A model generated the notes under the pieces. It had not been told where the DNA came from. It made no database searches and saw nothing but the letters and a program-made list of their open reading frames with translations. A stretch of DNA of 26,241 nucleotides from contig JBEGVN010000013.1 of the NCBI GenBank assembly GCA_041178325.1, positions 1 to 26,241 on the forward strand. The letters are read 5' to 3'. The position numbers and the translations under genes were made by a program. This document shows positions 8,880 to 17,105 of the stretch, one piece after another. How positions within the stretch are numbered: position 1 is the first letter of the stretch; the number at the start of each line of letters is the position of its first letter. This DNA is from UBA6136 sp041178325. GTDB taxonomy: Bacteria > Pseudomonadota > Gammaproteobacteria > Methylococcales > Methylococcaceae.

Positions 8880-10213
8880 TGACGCTGAGAGCCCGGCTTA
8901 ACATTGGTCTTGGGGTCATTCTGGCGTCCGGCTTTGGGCTGCAGTGGGCTCTCAGAAGCGAGGCATTACCTGTCATCAGTGAAGCGCAAATGGTCTCGCG
9001 ACTGGATGCCGATATCGAGGATATTCGAGAATCTCTTGCACTCGAATCAGATGGAGAAATCCGATTTGACCCTGATCGTCAGCTCCCCTTTTATCGACGC
9101 CTTCATTCCGGGCACTATTACGTCGTAGAAAGCCCTCATCAACGCATCTCATCGCCTTCACTGGGCAACATGATGCTCGCCACGGTGCGATTGGATGAAC
9201 TCAAACCCAAAAGATGGCATACCAGCGGGCCTGAAGGTCAATCATTGCTGATGCTTACACGAGGCATTGATCTGAAAGGAACACCAATTCAGATCTCAGT
9301 CGGCGAAGATCAGACGATTTTGAATCGACATATCACAGAAATTGGAAGCCTGATGCTAATGCTAAATGGGGCCATCATTTTTCTTGCGCTGGTTTTACAG
9401 TGGATCTTTGTGCGCAACGCTCTCAGTCCGTTTGTTTTCCTGAGAAGGGAGCTAGCAAGCATTGCAGCTTCTGGAGAATTTCTTTCGGAAGGCTCAGCTG
9501 TTGACCTGATGAGAGCGCAGGAAATCAAAAAACTGGTCGGTTTAATTAATCAAAGGCTCGATCGGTCTCGAAATGCCATCGGGAATCTGGCACATGCTCT
9601 TAAAAATCCCTTGACCATTCTCTTTCGTCTTGCCGAGGATCCATCACTATCGGGCAACGAACGTGTCAGGGAAGCCCTTGCGAGCAACACCAAGATCATG
9701 CTGAAAATTGTGGAGGGAGAACTGCGCCGCGCTCGGGTTGCAGGGATAGGACCCGCTGCCCATTACTTTAATCCCAGAGAGGAGGTAGACGCGCTGGTGA
9801 AGGTCATTCGTTCGATGTACCACGATCGCGACCTCACTTTTGAAATCCATGTCCCGGATGTGAGTATTCATCATGATCGACACGATCTGATGGAGTTATT
9901 GGGTAATCTCGTAGATAACGCCGCCAAATGGGCTCGTCATCGCATAGATATCACCATCAACCTCAACGACTCCGATCTATTGATCATCGTGGAAGATGAT
10001 GGTGAGGGATGCAGTGAAGAGACCATGCTGGAATTGCTTCAACGCGGCGCGCGTCTTGATGAGTCCAGAGGCGGTCACGGATTAGGGCTATCCATCGTTA
10101 AATCTCTCGTAGAGCAACATGGCGGAAATATTCAGTTTTCCCGCTCAAGTCATCTTGGGGGACTTAAAGTCTTCACTCGCTTAAAAGAAAGTGAATATCC
10201 GCTGAAAGTTTAA
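8876..10213 (+). CDS. Membrane sensor histidine kinase (PhoQ/QseC-like layout)
   Basis: This 445-residue kinase is the partner of the preceding response regulator. It has an N-terminal membrane segment (about 8-26), a periplasmic sensor region (about 27-153), a second membrane helix (about 154-178) and a HAMP-like linker. The H-box has His240 in NLAHALKNPLT, and the HATPase domain has N-box Asn348 (LLGNLVDNAAKW), G1 VEDDGEGC and G2 GGHGLGLSIVK. All catalytic motifs are present. The start codon overlaps the regulator stop (ATGA). A second in-frame ATG directly follows, so the exact start is ambiguous by one codon. A strong terminator about 70 nt downstream closes the operon. The ligand is unknown. 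Confidence 0.94.
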   Translation: MMTLRARLNIGLGVILASGFGLQWALRSEALPVISEAQMVSRLDADIEDIRESLALESDGEIRFDPDRQLPFYRRLHSGHYYVVESPHQRISSPSLGNMMLATVRLDELKPKRWHTSGPEGQSLLMLTRGIDLKGTPIQISVGEDQTILNRHITEIGSLMLMLNGAIIFLALVLQWIFVRNALSPFVFLRRELASIAASGEFLSEGSAVDLMRAQEIKKLVGLINQRLDRSRNAIGNLAHALKNPLTILFRLAEDPSLSGNERVREALASNTKIMLKIVEGELRRARVAGIGPAAHYFNPREEVDALVKVIRSMYHDRDLTFEIHVPDVSIHHDRHDLMELLGNLVDNAAKWARHRIDITINLNDSDLLIIVEDDGEGCSEETMLELLQRGARLDESRGGHGLGLSIVKSLVEQHGGNIQFSRSSHLGGLKVFTRLKESEYPLKV

Positions 10214-10281
10214 GGTTCAATTAAGGTTGGTGGATTAGGATTATCCTCAATCCATCAGACTTCAAATGGATCTCCTCTGAA

Positions 10282-10316
10282 GGGCCCGACGGTTTCAAAC
10301 CCTCGGGCTTTTTTTT
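10282..10316 (+). terminator. Rho-independent terminator of two-component operon
   Basis: The stem GCCCGA (10284-10289) pairs with TCGGGC (10303-10308). An inner GGT/ACC extension leaves a TTCAA loop with one C-C mismatch. Eight T residues follow at 10309-10316. Confidence 0.9.
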
Positions 10317-10560
10317 GCCTCCTATTCTGCGGCATTTGACGCTCTTGTTACGCGATTTGATCCCATAACTTACGCGTCAAGTCTTCAATACCCTCATTTC
10401 TGGTCAGCCAAGGGCATTTTCGTTGCCGAAAACTTTATGGCACGTAGCTTGCCTTAAGGATGCTTATGGTGAATTCACCATAAAACCACTCTGTCTTTGC
10501 TGGCACCAGAATTTCCGTTGAAACACCCTGTTGCCAGCCTCTTTTCCGAAGAGGTGGCTC
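10317..10560. other. Intergenic region before small ORF
   Basis: About 240 bp lie between the terminator and the small ORF at 10561. I see no gene here. The notable content is the perfect 20-bp palindrome at 10464-10483, listed separately. The promoter of the downstream ORF must lie here, but I cannot assign convincing -35/-10 boxes. Confidence 0.5.
10464..10483. promoter_or_regulatory. Perfect 20-bp palindrome, candidate operator
   Basis: The sequence TTATGGTGAATTCACCATAA is identical to its reverse complement over 20 bp with no spacer. It lies 77 nt before the ATG of the 74-residue ORF. Uninterrupted symmetry of this length without a U-tract suits a dimeric repressor or activator site better than a terminator. 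The binding protein is unknown. Confidence 0.45.
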
Positions 10561-10785
10561 ATGAAGACCATTGATTCCGTTACGCAATTTCAGCGTGGGC
10601 CAGAGAATTTTTCACCCGCTTTTCAAGAAGTTTTAAAGTTTCTCTCTCAAACTGAAAAACCATTCAACTCTCATGATATCAATGCGCTGACTGCCATTTA
10701 TCGGTGCGTTCGGCACCATCTTGATCATCGAGAGAAAATTTATACCGCAAAAATTTTAGGCCTAATGCGACTTGAGGCCAGCTAG
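10561..10785 (+). CDS. Small hypothetical protein, 74 aa
   Basis: I do not recognise this protein. It is soluble-looking, with a C-terminal half rich in His, Arg and Lys (VRHHLDHREKIYTAKILGL) and probable helices. The ATG at 10561 is chosen because GAAGAGG sits about 7-12 nt upstream. A TTG at 10531 would add ten residues without such a site. It is convergent with mscL, whose stop lies 4 nt away. No partner gene is adjacent on the same strand, and the two-component operon upstream is closed by a terminator. So it is probably a single-gene transcript, perhaps controlled through the 20-bp palindrome upstream. Confidence 0.6.
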   Translation: MKTIDSVTQFQRGPENFSPAFQEVLKFLSQTEKPFNSHDINALTAIYRCVRHHLDHREKIYTAKILGLMRLEAS

Positions 10786-10789
10786 TTCT

Positions 10790-11248
10790 CTACCGATTCG
10801 CTTGATCCCGGAGTAGATCGCGAATTTCCTTAAGGAGTAGCACTTCTTCAGCGACAGGCATCACGGCTTGGCTCGCCTCTTCTTTTCTAAGAGTCAGTGC
10901 GATAAGTTTATTCACGGGTTTCACAATCACGAAGAAGACCACGGCAGATGTGACCAAAAAGCTGAAAACAGCACCAATAACGATCCCGATATCGAGTTCA
11001 ATTAGCTTATTGACCAACTGCGTTTTGACTTCGCCGCCAGGCAGTTTTTCACTGACTTCGATCATCCGATTCATGATCGGAATAGTAAGCTTTGGGGATG
11101 GACCTCCGCCCGCCAGCGCGATTAAAGGCTCTACAATTCCCTTGGTAAATGCTGTCACGATTGATGTGAAGGCAGCACCGATAATTACGCCTGTAGAAAG
11201 GTCTACGACGTTGCCTTTGAGAATGAATTTCTTGAATTCTTCGATCAT
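10790..11248 (-). CDS. mscL: Large-conductance mechanosensitive channel MscL
   Basis: This 152-residue inner-membrane channel opens under membrane tension to release solutes during hypo-osmotic shock. The family signature is present at the N-terminus: FKKFILKGNVVDLSTGVIIG, then TM1 lining residues (about 17-45). A periplasmic loop follows (about 46-85), then TM2 (about 87-112) and a C-terminal cytoplasmic helix ending in LLLKEIRDLLRDQ. The length is slightly above the usual 130-145 because the periplasmic loop is long. GAGGGG precedes the ATG. It is divergent from the lipoprotein gene with a 120-bp shared upstream region. Confidence 0.95.
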   Translation of the reverse strand: MIEEFKKFILKGNVVDLSTGVIIGAAFTSIVTAFTKGIVEPLIALAGGGPSPKLTIPIMNRMIEVSEKLPGGEVKTQLVNKLIELDIGIVIGAVFSFLVTSAVVFFVIVKPVNKLIALTLRKEEASQAVMPVAEEVLLLKEIRDLLRDQANR

Positions 11249-11368
11249 GATCCCCTCTGAGTGAATAGGAATTATTTTTGATTTTGAAAGGTGGAAATCA
11301 CCGTCCGATAGGTTACGAGACTAAAATAAACCCATATATCTACTCGCACTTGCAGCCATTCCCAGAGC

Positions 11369-12202
11369 ATGAAGCTATTTGCTGTCTCCTTCAGCCTTTT
11401 CTTGGCATACATCGTAAGCGGCTGTGCATCATTCAACACACCGCCTCCCGCATGGAACATCAAGGAAATCAAAACCGCCACCTACGTCAATCGCGTTAAT
11501 CGATCACCAGATTATCTGGCATTGAACCGCTACCTTTCTCAAAAAGGACTAGCGCTCTCGATACTGGAACAAGACGCAGACTCAGCGCGCGGCGCTCTTG
11601 CTGGAATCTACGCCGACGGTCTTTACTACAACTTTACTGATGAAGACACGGCACGACATATTCGCGAAAGAACCGGCAGCCTGATGCGTGAAATTCTGGG
11701 CAATCTTGAAGGTCCTTCGCAGTGGGTCGTTGGGTATTGTATTGATTTCTCGAACGGCATCGCCAATGTGGACATGAGTACCATTAAGGCAGATCTTTAC
11801 TACACGCTCTCAAGCATGAGCCCATCTCATCTGGCCGCTCGCCCACACAACCTCAAATCCTGCGATGAGGATGGAGGCGTAACGCCGATTTATAGAGGCA
11901 AAGTTCGGCTTTATGCCACCTTCGATGGTTCAAAGACAGGGTATACCGTCGCCAACCCAGCAAAGCCGCTGCGTGAGATTGAACGCTTTGACCTGACGTT
12001 GACCGATCTCACCTATCAAGCCGCCGAAGCCATTCTGACTGATCGAAAACTCTTAGATGCTCTTAAAAACGTAACATCGATGATACCAATCACCGATACG
12101 CCTAGAGCAGGTAATGACATCAAGGACCTGTGCTCACAGCTCAAACTTGAAACCGGATCACCGGCTTACAAGGAATGTCTCAAGAAGCTCTCGGGCATCT
12201 GA
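11369..12202 (+). CDS. Predicted lipoprotein of unknown function
   Basis: The 277-residue product begins with a lipoprotein signal peptide: basic MK, a hydrophobic core (LFAVSFSLFLAYI) and a lipobox VSGC with Cys19 as the predicted lipidated residue. The mature part has no motif I recognise. It is moderately acidic, with an isolated C-terminal Cys pair (CSQLKLETGSPAYKEC) that could form a disulfide. Residues 100-220 look like mixed alpha/beta. The ATG lacks a strong ribosome site. It faces the YheT-like hydrolase gene with only 9 nt between the two stops. The likely location is the periplasmic face of the outer membrane (no Asp at +2). Confidence 0.75.
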   Translation: MKLFAVSFSLFLAYIVSGCASFNTPPPAWNIKEIKTATYVNRVNRSPDYLALNRYLSQKGLALSILEQDADSARGALAGIYADGLYYNFTDEDTARHIRERTGSLMREILGNLEGPSQWVVGYCIDFSNGIANVDMSTIKADLYYTLSSMSPSHLAARPHNLKSCDEDGGVTPIYRGKVRLYATFDGSKTGYTVANPAKPLREIERFDLTLTDLTYQAAEAILTDRKLLDALKNVTSMIPITDTPRAGNDIKDLCSQLKLETGSPAYKECLKKLSGI

Positions 12203-12211
12203 GGAAATTTG

Positions 12212-13186
12212 CTAGCGCCTTTCTGTCTGAAAAAAGTTCGTTACCTTAGTTTCCAGCCAGTACCGGGGTCTCCAAGGGTTTTGTCCAAGGACAAAACCCA
12301 CGTGCCCGCCACTGCGGCTTGAGCTGACTCTCACAGCGGCCCCCATCTCCTCTGGTGTGGGCATGACATCAGGTGTCAGAAAAGGATCGTCCATCGACTG
12401 AATGATCAGGGTACTACATTCAATGGCCTCAAGATAACCATAGCTACTTGAGCGGGCATAATAGTCCGCGGCGTCTTCGAATCCGTAGAGCCTGGCCACA
12501 ACTCGATCGTCGTAGTCCCAAAAAGAGGAAACCGCATCAAGGGGTCCCAACGCATCTAGCCGATCGGCATCTTCATCGCAGCCGATATCACGAAGAAATC
12601 TTGTCTTTACGACCAGATATTCCTTGAGTTCCTTAATCAATTGGTTGCGATACAGCCGAGAAATCCCCGAATCTAGACGAGATGCGCAAGATGCCAACTT
12701 TATCGGCGCTGAGACGGAGACTGCCGCCTCAATACGAGAGTTTCCTCCCTCTTCACCCAAGTATTTAAGAAGAACGTTGCCCCCCAAAGAGAATCCGACA
12801 GCCCGAAGTTCGGTCTCAGGTTCTTTCGTTTTAAGCCACTGAATCAAATAGCGCAGGTCGTCAGTATCTCCTGAGTGATAAGCTTTCCAAGTGCGATTAG
12901 GAGATCCGCTGCATCCTCTGAAGTTCATGGCTAGACTCCGAAAGCCATGTATTTCAAGAGCCGATTGCATGCCAACAATATAGGGCGATCGCGTTGATCC
13001 GGTTAAGCCGTGGAGCAGGATCACCAACGGTTGATGACACTCTCCATGCCAATCAAGATCAAGAAAGTCACCATCCGGCGTCTCAATGCGCTCCCTGCGA
13101 ACATCAATTTCCGGGAGCTTTCTGAACAGTGGTTGCCAGAGTGTTTGCAAATGCGGCCCGGGAAGCCACCAAGGTGATTCGAACAT
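12212..13186 (-). CDS. yheT: YheT-family alpha/beta hydrolase
   Basis: This 324-residue alpha/beta-hydrolase of the YheT/COG0429 family is related to eukaryotic ABHD1/2/3 proteins. Family marks include the N-terminal WWLPGPHLQTLWQPLFR, oxyanion region ILLHGLTGSTRSPYI, a conserved NFRGCSGSPNR block, nucleophile Ser133 in GFSLGGNVLLKYLGE, an acid in SMDDPFL (Asp266/267) and catalytic His295 in SGGHVGF. Length is standard. The physiological substrate of bacterial YheT is not established, and esterase or lipase activity is a family inference. It is convergent with the lipoprotein gene. The symbol follows the E. coli family name. Confidence 0.9.
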   Translation of the reverse strand: MFESPWWLPGPHLQTLWQPLFRKLPEIDVRRERIETPDGDFLDLDWHGECHQPLVILLHGLTGSTRSPYIVGMQSALEIHGFRSLAMNFRGCSGSPNRTWKAYHSGDTDDLRYLIQWLKTKEPETELRAVGFSLGGNVLLKYLGEEGGNSRIEAAVSVSAPIKLASCASRLDSGISRLYRNQLIKELKEYLVVKTRFLRDIGCDEDADRLDALGPLDAVSSFWDYDDRVVARLYGFEDAADYYARSSSYGYLEAIECSTLIIQSMDDPFLTPDVMPTPEEMGAAVRVSSSRSGGHVGFVLGQNPWRPRYWLETKVTNFFQTERR

Positions 13187-13872
13187 GGGATTTTTTGTGT
13201 TTCATCCAATCGCTATTATTACGCCGTTGGAAATCCTGAGCAGCAAGAAGTTCATCATTAATCTCGCCAGAAACCCCGTTCTTCTGGGCGGGAAGGCATA
13301 TCGCGGAAAACCGGTGATTATTTTGAGAATCGCCTCGCCAAGTTCCTGCTTAAAGCCTGAACGCTAGCCTTTGTGGCTAATGACAATCTCGACACCCTAA
13401 AGCTCGCAGAGCGTGAATGCCAAAACGAGGCCGAACCGCAGATACCGGTCTTTGTGTGTTAAGACCAAGCATCTCTCTCTGGCGCTCAAGGTCTGGCTTC
13501 TGGTCTTGGCCTACAACCCTGGAATAGCAAGCTCTGGGGGCGTCAGTGCCACCCAAAACCAAAAGCTAGGCGTGGTTATAAAAGCGCATCCCACCTTTAG
13601 TATTCCTGTCCTGCAAGAGCTTCCCTCTGCATTACCTCTTACGAAGCGTTATTAGAGACACTTCAAGGAGTGTTTCGCTTCACCTATCCTGACTAATCCT
13701 TTTTCCATTTCTTGGCTTACGCCGACGATAGCGGTGTCGATAAAATAAGGAAAAACGAAGAAATCAAAAAGACTGGGGGACTTTGGCAAACAAAGCAGAG
13801 CCCGAGATCATGCGAATGCATCGCACGTGAGAATGGTTTACAAATGAGAATATGAGCTCATAATTCCCCTAA
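13187..13872. other. 686-bp region without a convincing gene
   Basis: An 80-codon plus-strand frame (13413-13655) has a hydrophobic stretch (SLALKVWLLVLAYNPGIASS) that could pass for a signal peptide, but no ribosome site and no recognisable mature part. I do not call it. Other frames are broken. The region contains the start-side promoter of the YheT gene and the upstream region of the dihaem cytochrome. Short palindromes occur near its right end. It may be a decayed gene, but I cannot identify the parent. Confidence 0.4.
13851..13862. promoter_or_regulatory. 12-bp palindrome just before cytochrome gene
   Basis: TATGAGCTCATA is self-complementary and ends 10 nt before the ATG at 13873, where a ribosome site would be expected. 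None is evident there. It could be an operator or could mask translation initiation. If translation starts at ATG 13903 instead, the palindrome lies 40 nt upstream. Function is unproven. Confidence 0.25.
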
Positions 13873-15057
13873 ATGAGAAACATTCGCAAATACTGTAGAT
13901 TCATGATCCCTGAAATATCCCGAACTGTGAGATGTACGGTGGCTCTGGTCTTTCTTTTCGCGAGCATGAATGCCCAAGCGGAGAGGTCGCTCACGCGAAA
14001 GGAACTCCTAGGGAAACTTCTCTTTGAGGACACGCGTCTTTCGACGCCTGAGGGACAAGCCTGTTCCGGATGTCATTCAGGATCACGATTTTTTATCGAT
14101 CCAGTTCCTGAAATATCGACTTCCGAGGGGGCTGTCAAAGGGCGATTTGTGCCAAGAAACACGCCGACCATCCTTTATGGAAGCGTATCCCCAAAACTTC
14201 ATTGGGATGAGGCGGCGAGTACCTGGGTCGGAGGGCAGTTCTGGGATGGTCGTGAGGACACGCAGGCTACTCAAGCCTTGAAACCCTTTCTGGGGCACCT
14301 GGAAATGAACAACGATGATCTTTCAGTGATCGTCGAGAAGATTCAAAAAGGTCCCTACGCCAAGGAATTCATCCGTGTTTATGGGAAACGAATATTTGAA
14401 AACCCCAGCAAAGCATATGACAAGGTTGGGGATGCCATTCAAGCATTTGAGCGGACTGCCCGTTTTTCCCCCTTCAACTCCCGGTATGACCGATATCTTG
14501 AAGGGCAGGATATGCTGACCCCACAAGAAAGCCGGGGTCGGCAGGTTTTTGAGCGCGAGGACAAAGGAAATTGTGCAGCTTGTCATCCCCATAAGCCCAG
14601 TCCTGACGGCAAACAGCGCCCGCTGTTTACTGATTTCAGTTATGACAATATTGGGGTGCCTAGAAATATTGAAAATCGTTTTTATGCCTTGCCGCCATCA
14701 TTAAACCCGCAAGGCTGGTCATTTATTGATAGGGGCCTTGGAGCAACTGTCAATGACGAGGGTCAGGATGGAAAGTTTAAGGTTCCGACGCTCCGGAACA
14801 TCGCAAGAACTGGCCCCTACATGCACAACGGTTACTTTAAGACGCTCAGGGGGGTGCTTGAATTTTACAATACGCGTGACATTCTTCCGGCATGCGCTAA
14901 CGCGTGGGCCACTGAGCAGGAAGCGAGAAAGATGAACTGTTGGCCTCAAGCCGAGATTTCTCGGAATGTGAATCATGATGAGCTCGGACATCTGGGATTA
15001 TCTAAAGGCGATATCGATGACCTTTTAGCGTTCCTCCATTCGTTGAATGATGACTGA
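13873..15057 (+). CDS. Dihaem cytochrome c peroxidase / MauG-family protein
   Basis: The 394-residue exported protein has two c-type haem sites: CSGCH (64-68) and CAACH (234-238). The block PTLRNIARTGPYMHNGYF contains Met317/His318 in the region that supplies axial ligands in the cytochrome c peroxidase/MauG family. A WDGRED block (125-130) also fits. A signal peptide ends near residue 36 (MNAQA). The start is uncertain because the first 20 residues are basic and lack a good ribosome site. ATG 13903 would give a more usual signal peptide. Members reduce hydrogen peroxide using electrons from small cytochromes or oxidise protein side chains, and which applies here is not determinable. The location is the periplasm. 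It is a stand-alone gene. Confidence 0.9.
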   Translation: MRNIRKYCRFMIPEISRTVRCTVALVFLFASMNAQAERSLTRKELLGKLLFEDTRLSTPEGQACSGCHSGSRFFIDPVPEISTSEGAVKGRFVPRNTPTILYGSVSPKLHWDEAASTWVGGQFWDGREDTQATQALKPFLGHLEMNNDDLSVIVEKIQKGPYAKEFIRVYGKRIFENPSKAYDKVGDAIQAFERTARFSPFNSRYDRYLEGQDMLTPQESRGRQVFEREDKGNCAACHPHKPSPDGKQRPLFTDFSYDNIGVPRNIENRFYALPPSLNPQGWSFIDRGLGATVNDEGQDGKFKVPTLRNIARTGPYMHNGYFKTLRGVLEFYNTRDILPACANAWATEQEARKMNCWPQAEISRNVNHDELGHLGLSKGDIDDLLAFLHSLNDD

Positions 15058-15573
15058 TGAGATTTGAGTACTCCTCTCCCTGGTTCGGATGACCTGTTCT
15101 CAACTGTTGTGTAATTCACATAGATTTCTAATCAATTTCCATGCATAAGAAGCAGAACGGACGGCTGAACGACGGTTGACGCTCTGGCATTCGCGGGTTG
15201 GTTACCGCATAACAAGCGTTCGTCGGGGCCCTGCCTCTCTTTAAAGAAGCGGGTCATCTCATTGCTGAGAGCCTCACATGAAGGACAAGGGTTTTCCCCC
15301 CGTTGTCGATTCTGCTCCAGCCTATGGAGCAATCGGGTTTAGAAAGCTCTGGCCTAAAGCCCAGATTCTGCAATGTGCTTGCTGACCTTAGGGTTGAGGA
15401 TCATGTTCTTGACCTTGAGAGATTCGACGCTGACCACTTGGCTGTCGTTGATCGGAGGGCCCCTTCTAATCGGCTATTAACCCGGCCGCTTAATATGAGA
15501 CGCTTTGTTTGATGGCGGTTCCCGAACTGCAAAGCCTGCAGGCCAGTGCAGCGTTCGCTATAAATTGACTGGC
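15058..15573. other. 516-bp region without a convincing gene
   Basis: Short frames exist on both strands (15132-15332 minus, 15303-15512 plus). The minus one contains CPSC and a basic stretch but has no detectable family, and the plus one has no ribosome site. No tRNA, terminator or clear repeat is seen. The frames could be fragments of a decayed mobile-element gene, but I cannot support that. Confidence 0.4.
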
Positions 15574-16116
15574 CTAATAATGCGTTCCACGACTTGCGGA
15601 TTTTCTCCGAGCGGGGAACTTACGCGTTGAGTGATGATGTCGGCGCTGTTTGATTAGGCCAAAAATCACGATTGCGATCAAAACCGCAAGACTGATTTCC
15701 ATCAGTAAGAACATGGCGATCTTAAGATAGGCGAACCGCGGATCTACAAAGCGAACCAACCACCCTGCCCCTTCATCGCCGATCGCTCCAAGATAGACAG
15801 CAACACTAAGAAAAATCTTGATGCGATCTGCCAACGGCGCAAACAGGAGAAGATGCGTCAAGGTCACCGCGAGCATGCCCATCGAAAACAGATGCGCATG
15901 GGAGACTTCAAGGAGACTCTGGTAGCTTCGCGGCTCGGTAAACCGGGCCGCCGACCCAAGATAGTAATCCTGAACCGATGCAGGAGTGAGATCCATCCTT
16001 TGAAAGTACATGAGCCCTAGGCTGATCCAGAGCACCACCATGTAGACGAGAAAAAGAAGAACGATGGTGTTCAAAACCATCTGCCGATTCTGTTCGCCTG
16101 AAATGAAAAAGCGCAT
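15574..16116 (-). CDS. Membrane protein partnered with FMN-binding protein
   Basis: The 180-residue integral membrane protein has about four helices (near 13-38, 76-92, 98-114 and 129-152) and a basic His/Arg-rich tail (QRRHHHSTRKFPARRK) expected in the cytoplasm. The motif SHAHLFSMGMLAVTLTHLLL puts two His next to or inside a helix (plus one further along), as in proteins that bind b-type haem. That is an inference. The start codon immediately follows the stop of the FMN-binding protein gene (TAA then ATG), so the two are translationally coupled and likely act together. I expect it to pass electrons between the membrane pool and the periplasmic flavoprotein. I do not recognise a named family. 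Confidence 0.75.
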   Translation of the reverse strand: MRFFISGEQNRQMVLNTIVLLFLVYMVVLWISLGLMYFQRMDLTPASVQDYYLGSAARFTEPRSYQSLLEVSHAHLFSMGMLAVTLTHLLLFAPLADRIKIFLSVAVYLGAIGDEGAGWLVRFVDPRFAYLKIAMFLLMEISLAVLIAIVIFGLIKQRRHHHSTRKFPARRKSASRGTHY

Positions 16117-16659
16117 TTACTTGAGGGAAGGTGCCATCGCAATCTGAAAAACAGCCAGCGCCTTTCGGATTCCCTCGAGAGAAGCCTTGACACTCAACGT
16201 CGCCCCAGAAATTCCATCGACCCCCTGATTCTGACGAAGGTCGCTGACCGGCTTGCCCACCAGTGTGGCAAACCAAGCCGAAGACGGCTTGTACTCAGGA
16301 GGTTCATGAAACGCCAAAATCTCAGATTTAACGAGTTCGCCCTTAGGTGAAAGTGCAATCAATATGGTTTCGGGTTGGGTTCTCACTGTATGCGATTCGA
16401 TGACCGCATAGCCCAGAATCTGCCCATTTCGGCGGGCCTCGAAAAACGTGTAGAGCTGAGAGTCCAGTTTTGCCTTGGCAATCTGCTCTATCGTTGCGGT
16501 CTGTTCGTCGGTCAGAAAGACCTGCTGATCTATGATTTCAACGCCTTTGCCAAAAGCAAGCTCAAAGGCTTCTTCCTTGCTATAGAACACCGTTGAGTGA
16601 ACAGAGCCACAAACCAGCATCAACCAAAAAAGAGCACTAAATTTAAAGATCCCTTTCAT
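16117..16659 (-). CDS. Exported FMN-binding domain protein (covalent flavin)
   Basis: The 180-residue protein has an N-terminal signal peptide (MKGIFKFSALFWLMLVCGSV, cleavage near residue 22) and a C-terminal FMN-binding domain as in NqrC/RnfG. The motif GVDGISGATLSVKASLEGIR contains the SGAT signature, in which a Thr is modified with FMN by the ApbE flavin transferase in this family. It should act outside the cytoplasmic membrane as an electron carrier. No apbE gene lies in this window, so modification would need one elsewhere. It is directly followed by a four-helix membrane protein without an intergenic gap. The precise electron donor and acceptor are unknown. Confidence 0.88.
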   Translation of the reverse strand: MKGIFKFSALFWLMLVCGSVHSTVFYSKEEAFELAFGKGVEIIDQQVFLTDEQTATIEQIAKAKLDSQLYTFFEARRNGQILGYAVIESHTVRTQPETILIALSPKGELVKSEILAFHEPPEYKPSSAWFATLVGKPVSDLRQNQGVDGISGATLSVKASLEGIRKALAVFQIAMAPSLK

Positions 16660-16816
16660 GAATTACTGCGTCGGCATTAGATGGGCAGACAAACCAAAGA
16701 CAAGCAGCCGTAAGGCCTCTGCCGAAGAATAACACAGGCAAGCCTTCTAAAACCCAGTTTAAGTGGTTGAGGTTTTTGCCAAAAATTAGCAGCGTTGCTT
16801 TCAGAGAGTAGGTAAG

Positions 16817-16845
16817 AAAAAGGCCTGCTAGATAGCAGGCCTTTT
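16817..16845 (-). terminator. Rho-independent terminator after tRNA-Glu
   Basis: A near-perfect hairpin of about 12 bp (AAGGCCTGCTA pairing with TAGCAGGCCTT) ends in a T-tract in the minus direction. It lies directly after tRNA-Glu. Because the arms end in A/T runs it may also stop transcripts on the plus strand. Confidence 0.92.
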
Positions 16846-16853
16846 ATCGTACT

Positions 16854-16929
16854 TGGCGTCCCCAAGGGGATTCGAACCCCTGTCGTCGCCGTGAAAGGGC
16901 GATGTCCTAGGCCTCTAGACGATGGGGAC
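16854..16929 (-). tRNA. tRNA-Glu (anticodon TTC)
   Basis: The 76-nt gene folds as a full cloverleaf. The acceptor stem is GTCCCCA with TGGGGAC, the anticodon loop is CCTTTCACG with TTC, and the T-arm has GGTTCGAATCC. The discriminator is G and CCA is encoded. It is transcribed after tRNA-Ala from a shared promoter and ends in a hairpin terminator 9 nt downstream. Confidence 0.97.
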
Positions 16930-16951
16930 GGAACGCGTTTTCGTCGAAGTT

Positions 16952-17027
<76 letters not shown>

Positions 17028-17044
17028 TCGACGTCAAGCCATGA

Positions 17045-17073
17045 ATTATAGGTCTGATCTCTCGGGGTGTCTA
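17045..17073 (-). promoter_or_regulatory. Promoter of tRNA-Ala/tRNA-Glu operon
   Basis: Read on the minus strand, a -35 box TAGACA (5 of 6 to consensus) is followed after 17 nt by a perfect -10 box TATAAT. The latter lies 17 nt before the tRNA-Ala 5' end. This is a textbook sigma-70 arrangement independent of gltX. Confidence 0.85.
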
Positions 17074-17105
17074 GAGTCTGAGAGCATATTTTTCGGTAAC
17101 ACCCC

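Noticed and set aside
13413..13655. 80-codon frame with a signal-like hydrophobic run
   Set aside because: No ribosome site, short unrecognisable mature part, surrounding frames broken; evidence is too weak to call.
15132..15332. Minus-strand 66-codon frame with CPSC, possible transposase remnant
   Set aside because: No recognisable transposase motif or terminal repeats could be found.
17064..17105. Inverted repeat GGGGTGT...ACACCCC after gltX
   Set aside because: The loop is about 28 nt and no U-tract follows, so I do not call it a terminator; it overlaps the tRNA promoter -35 box.
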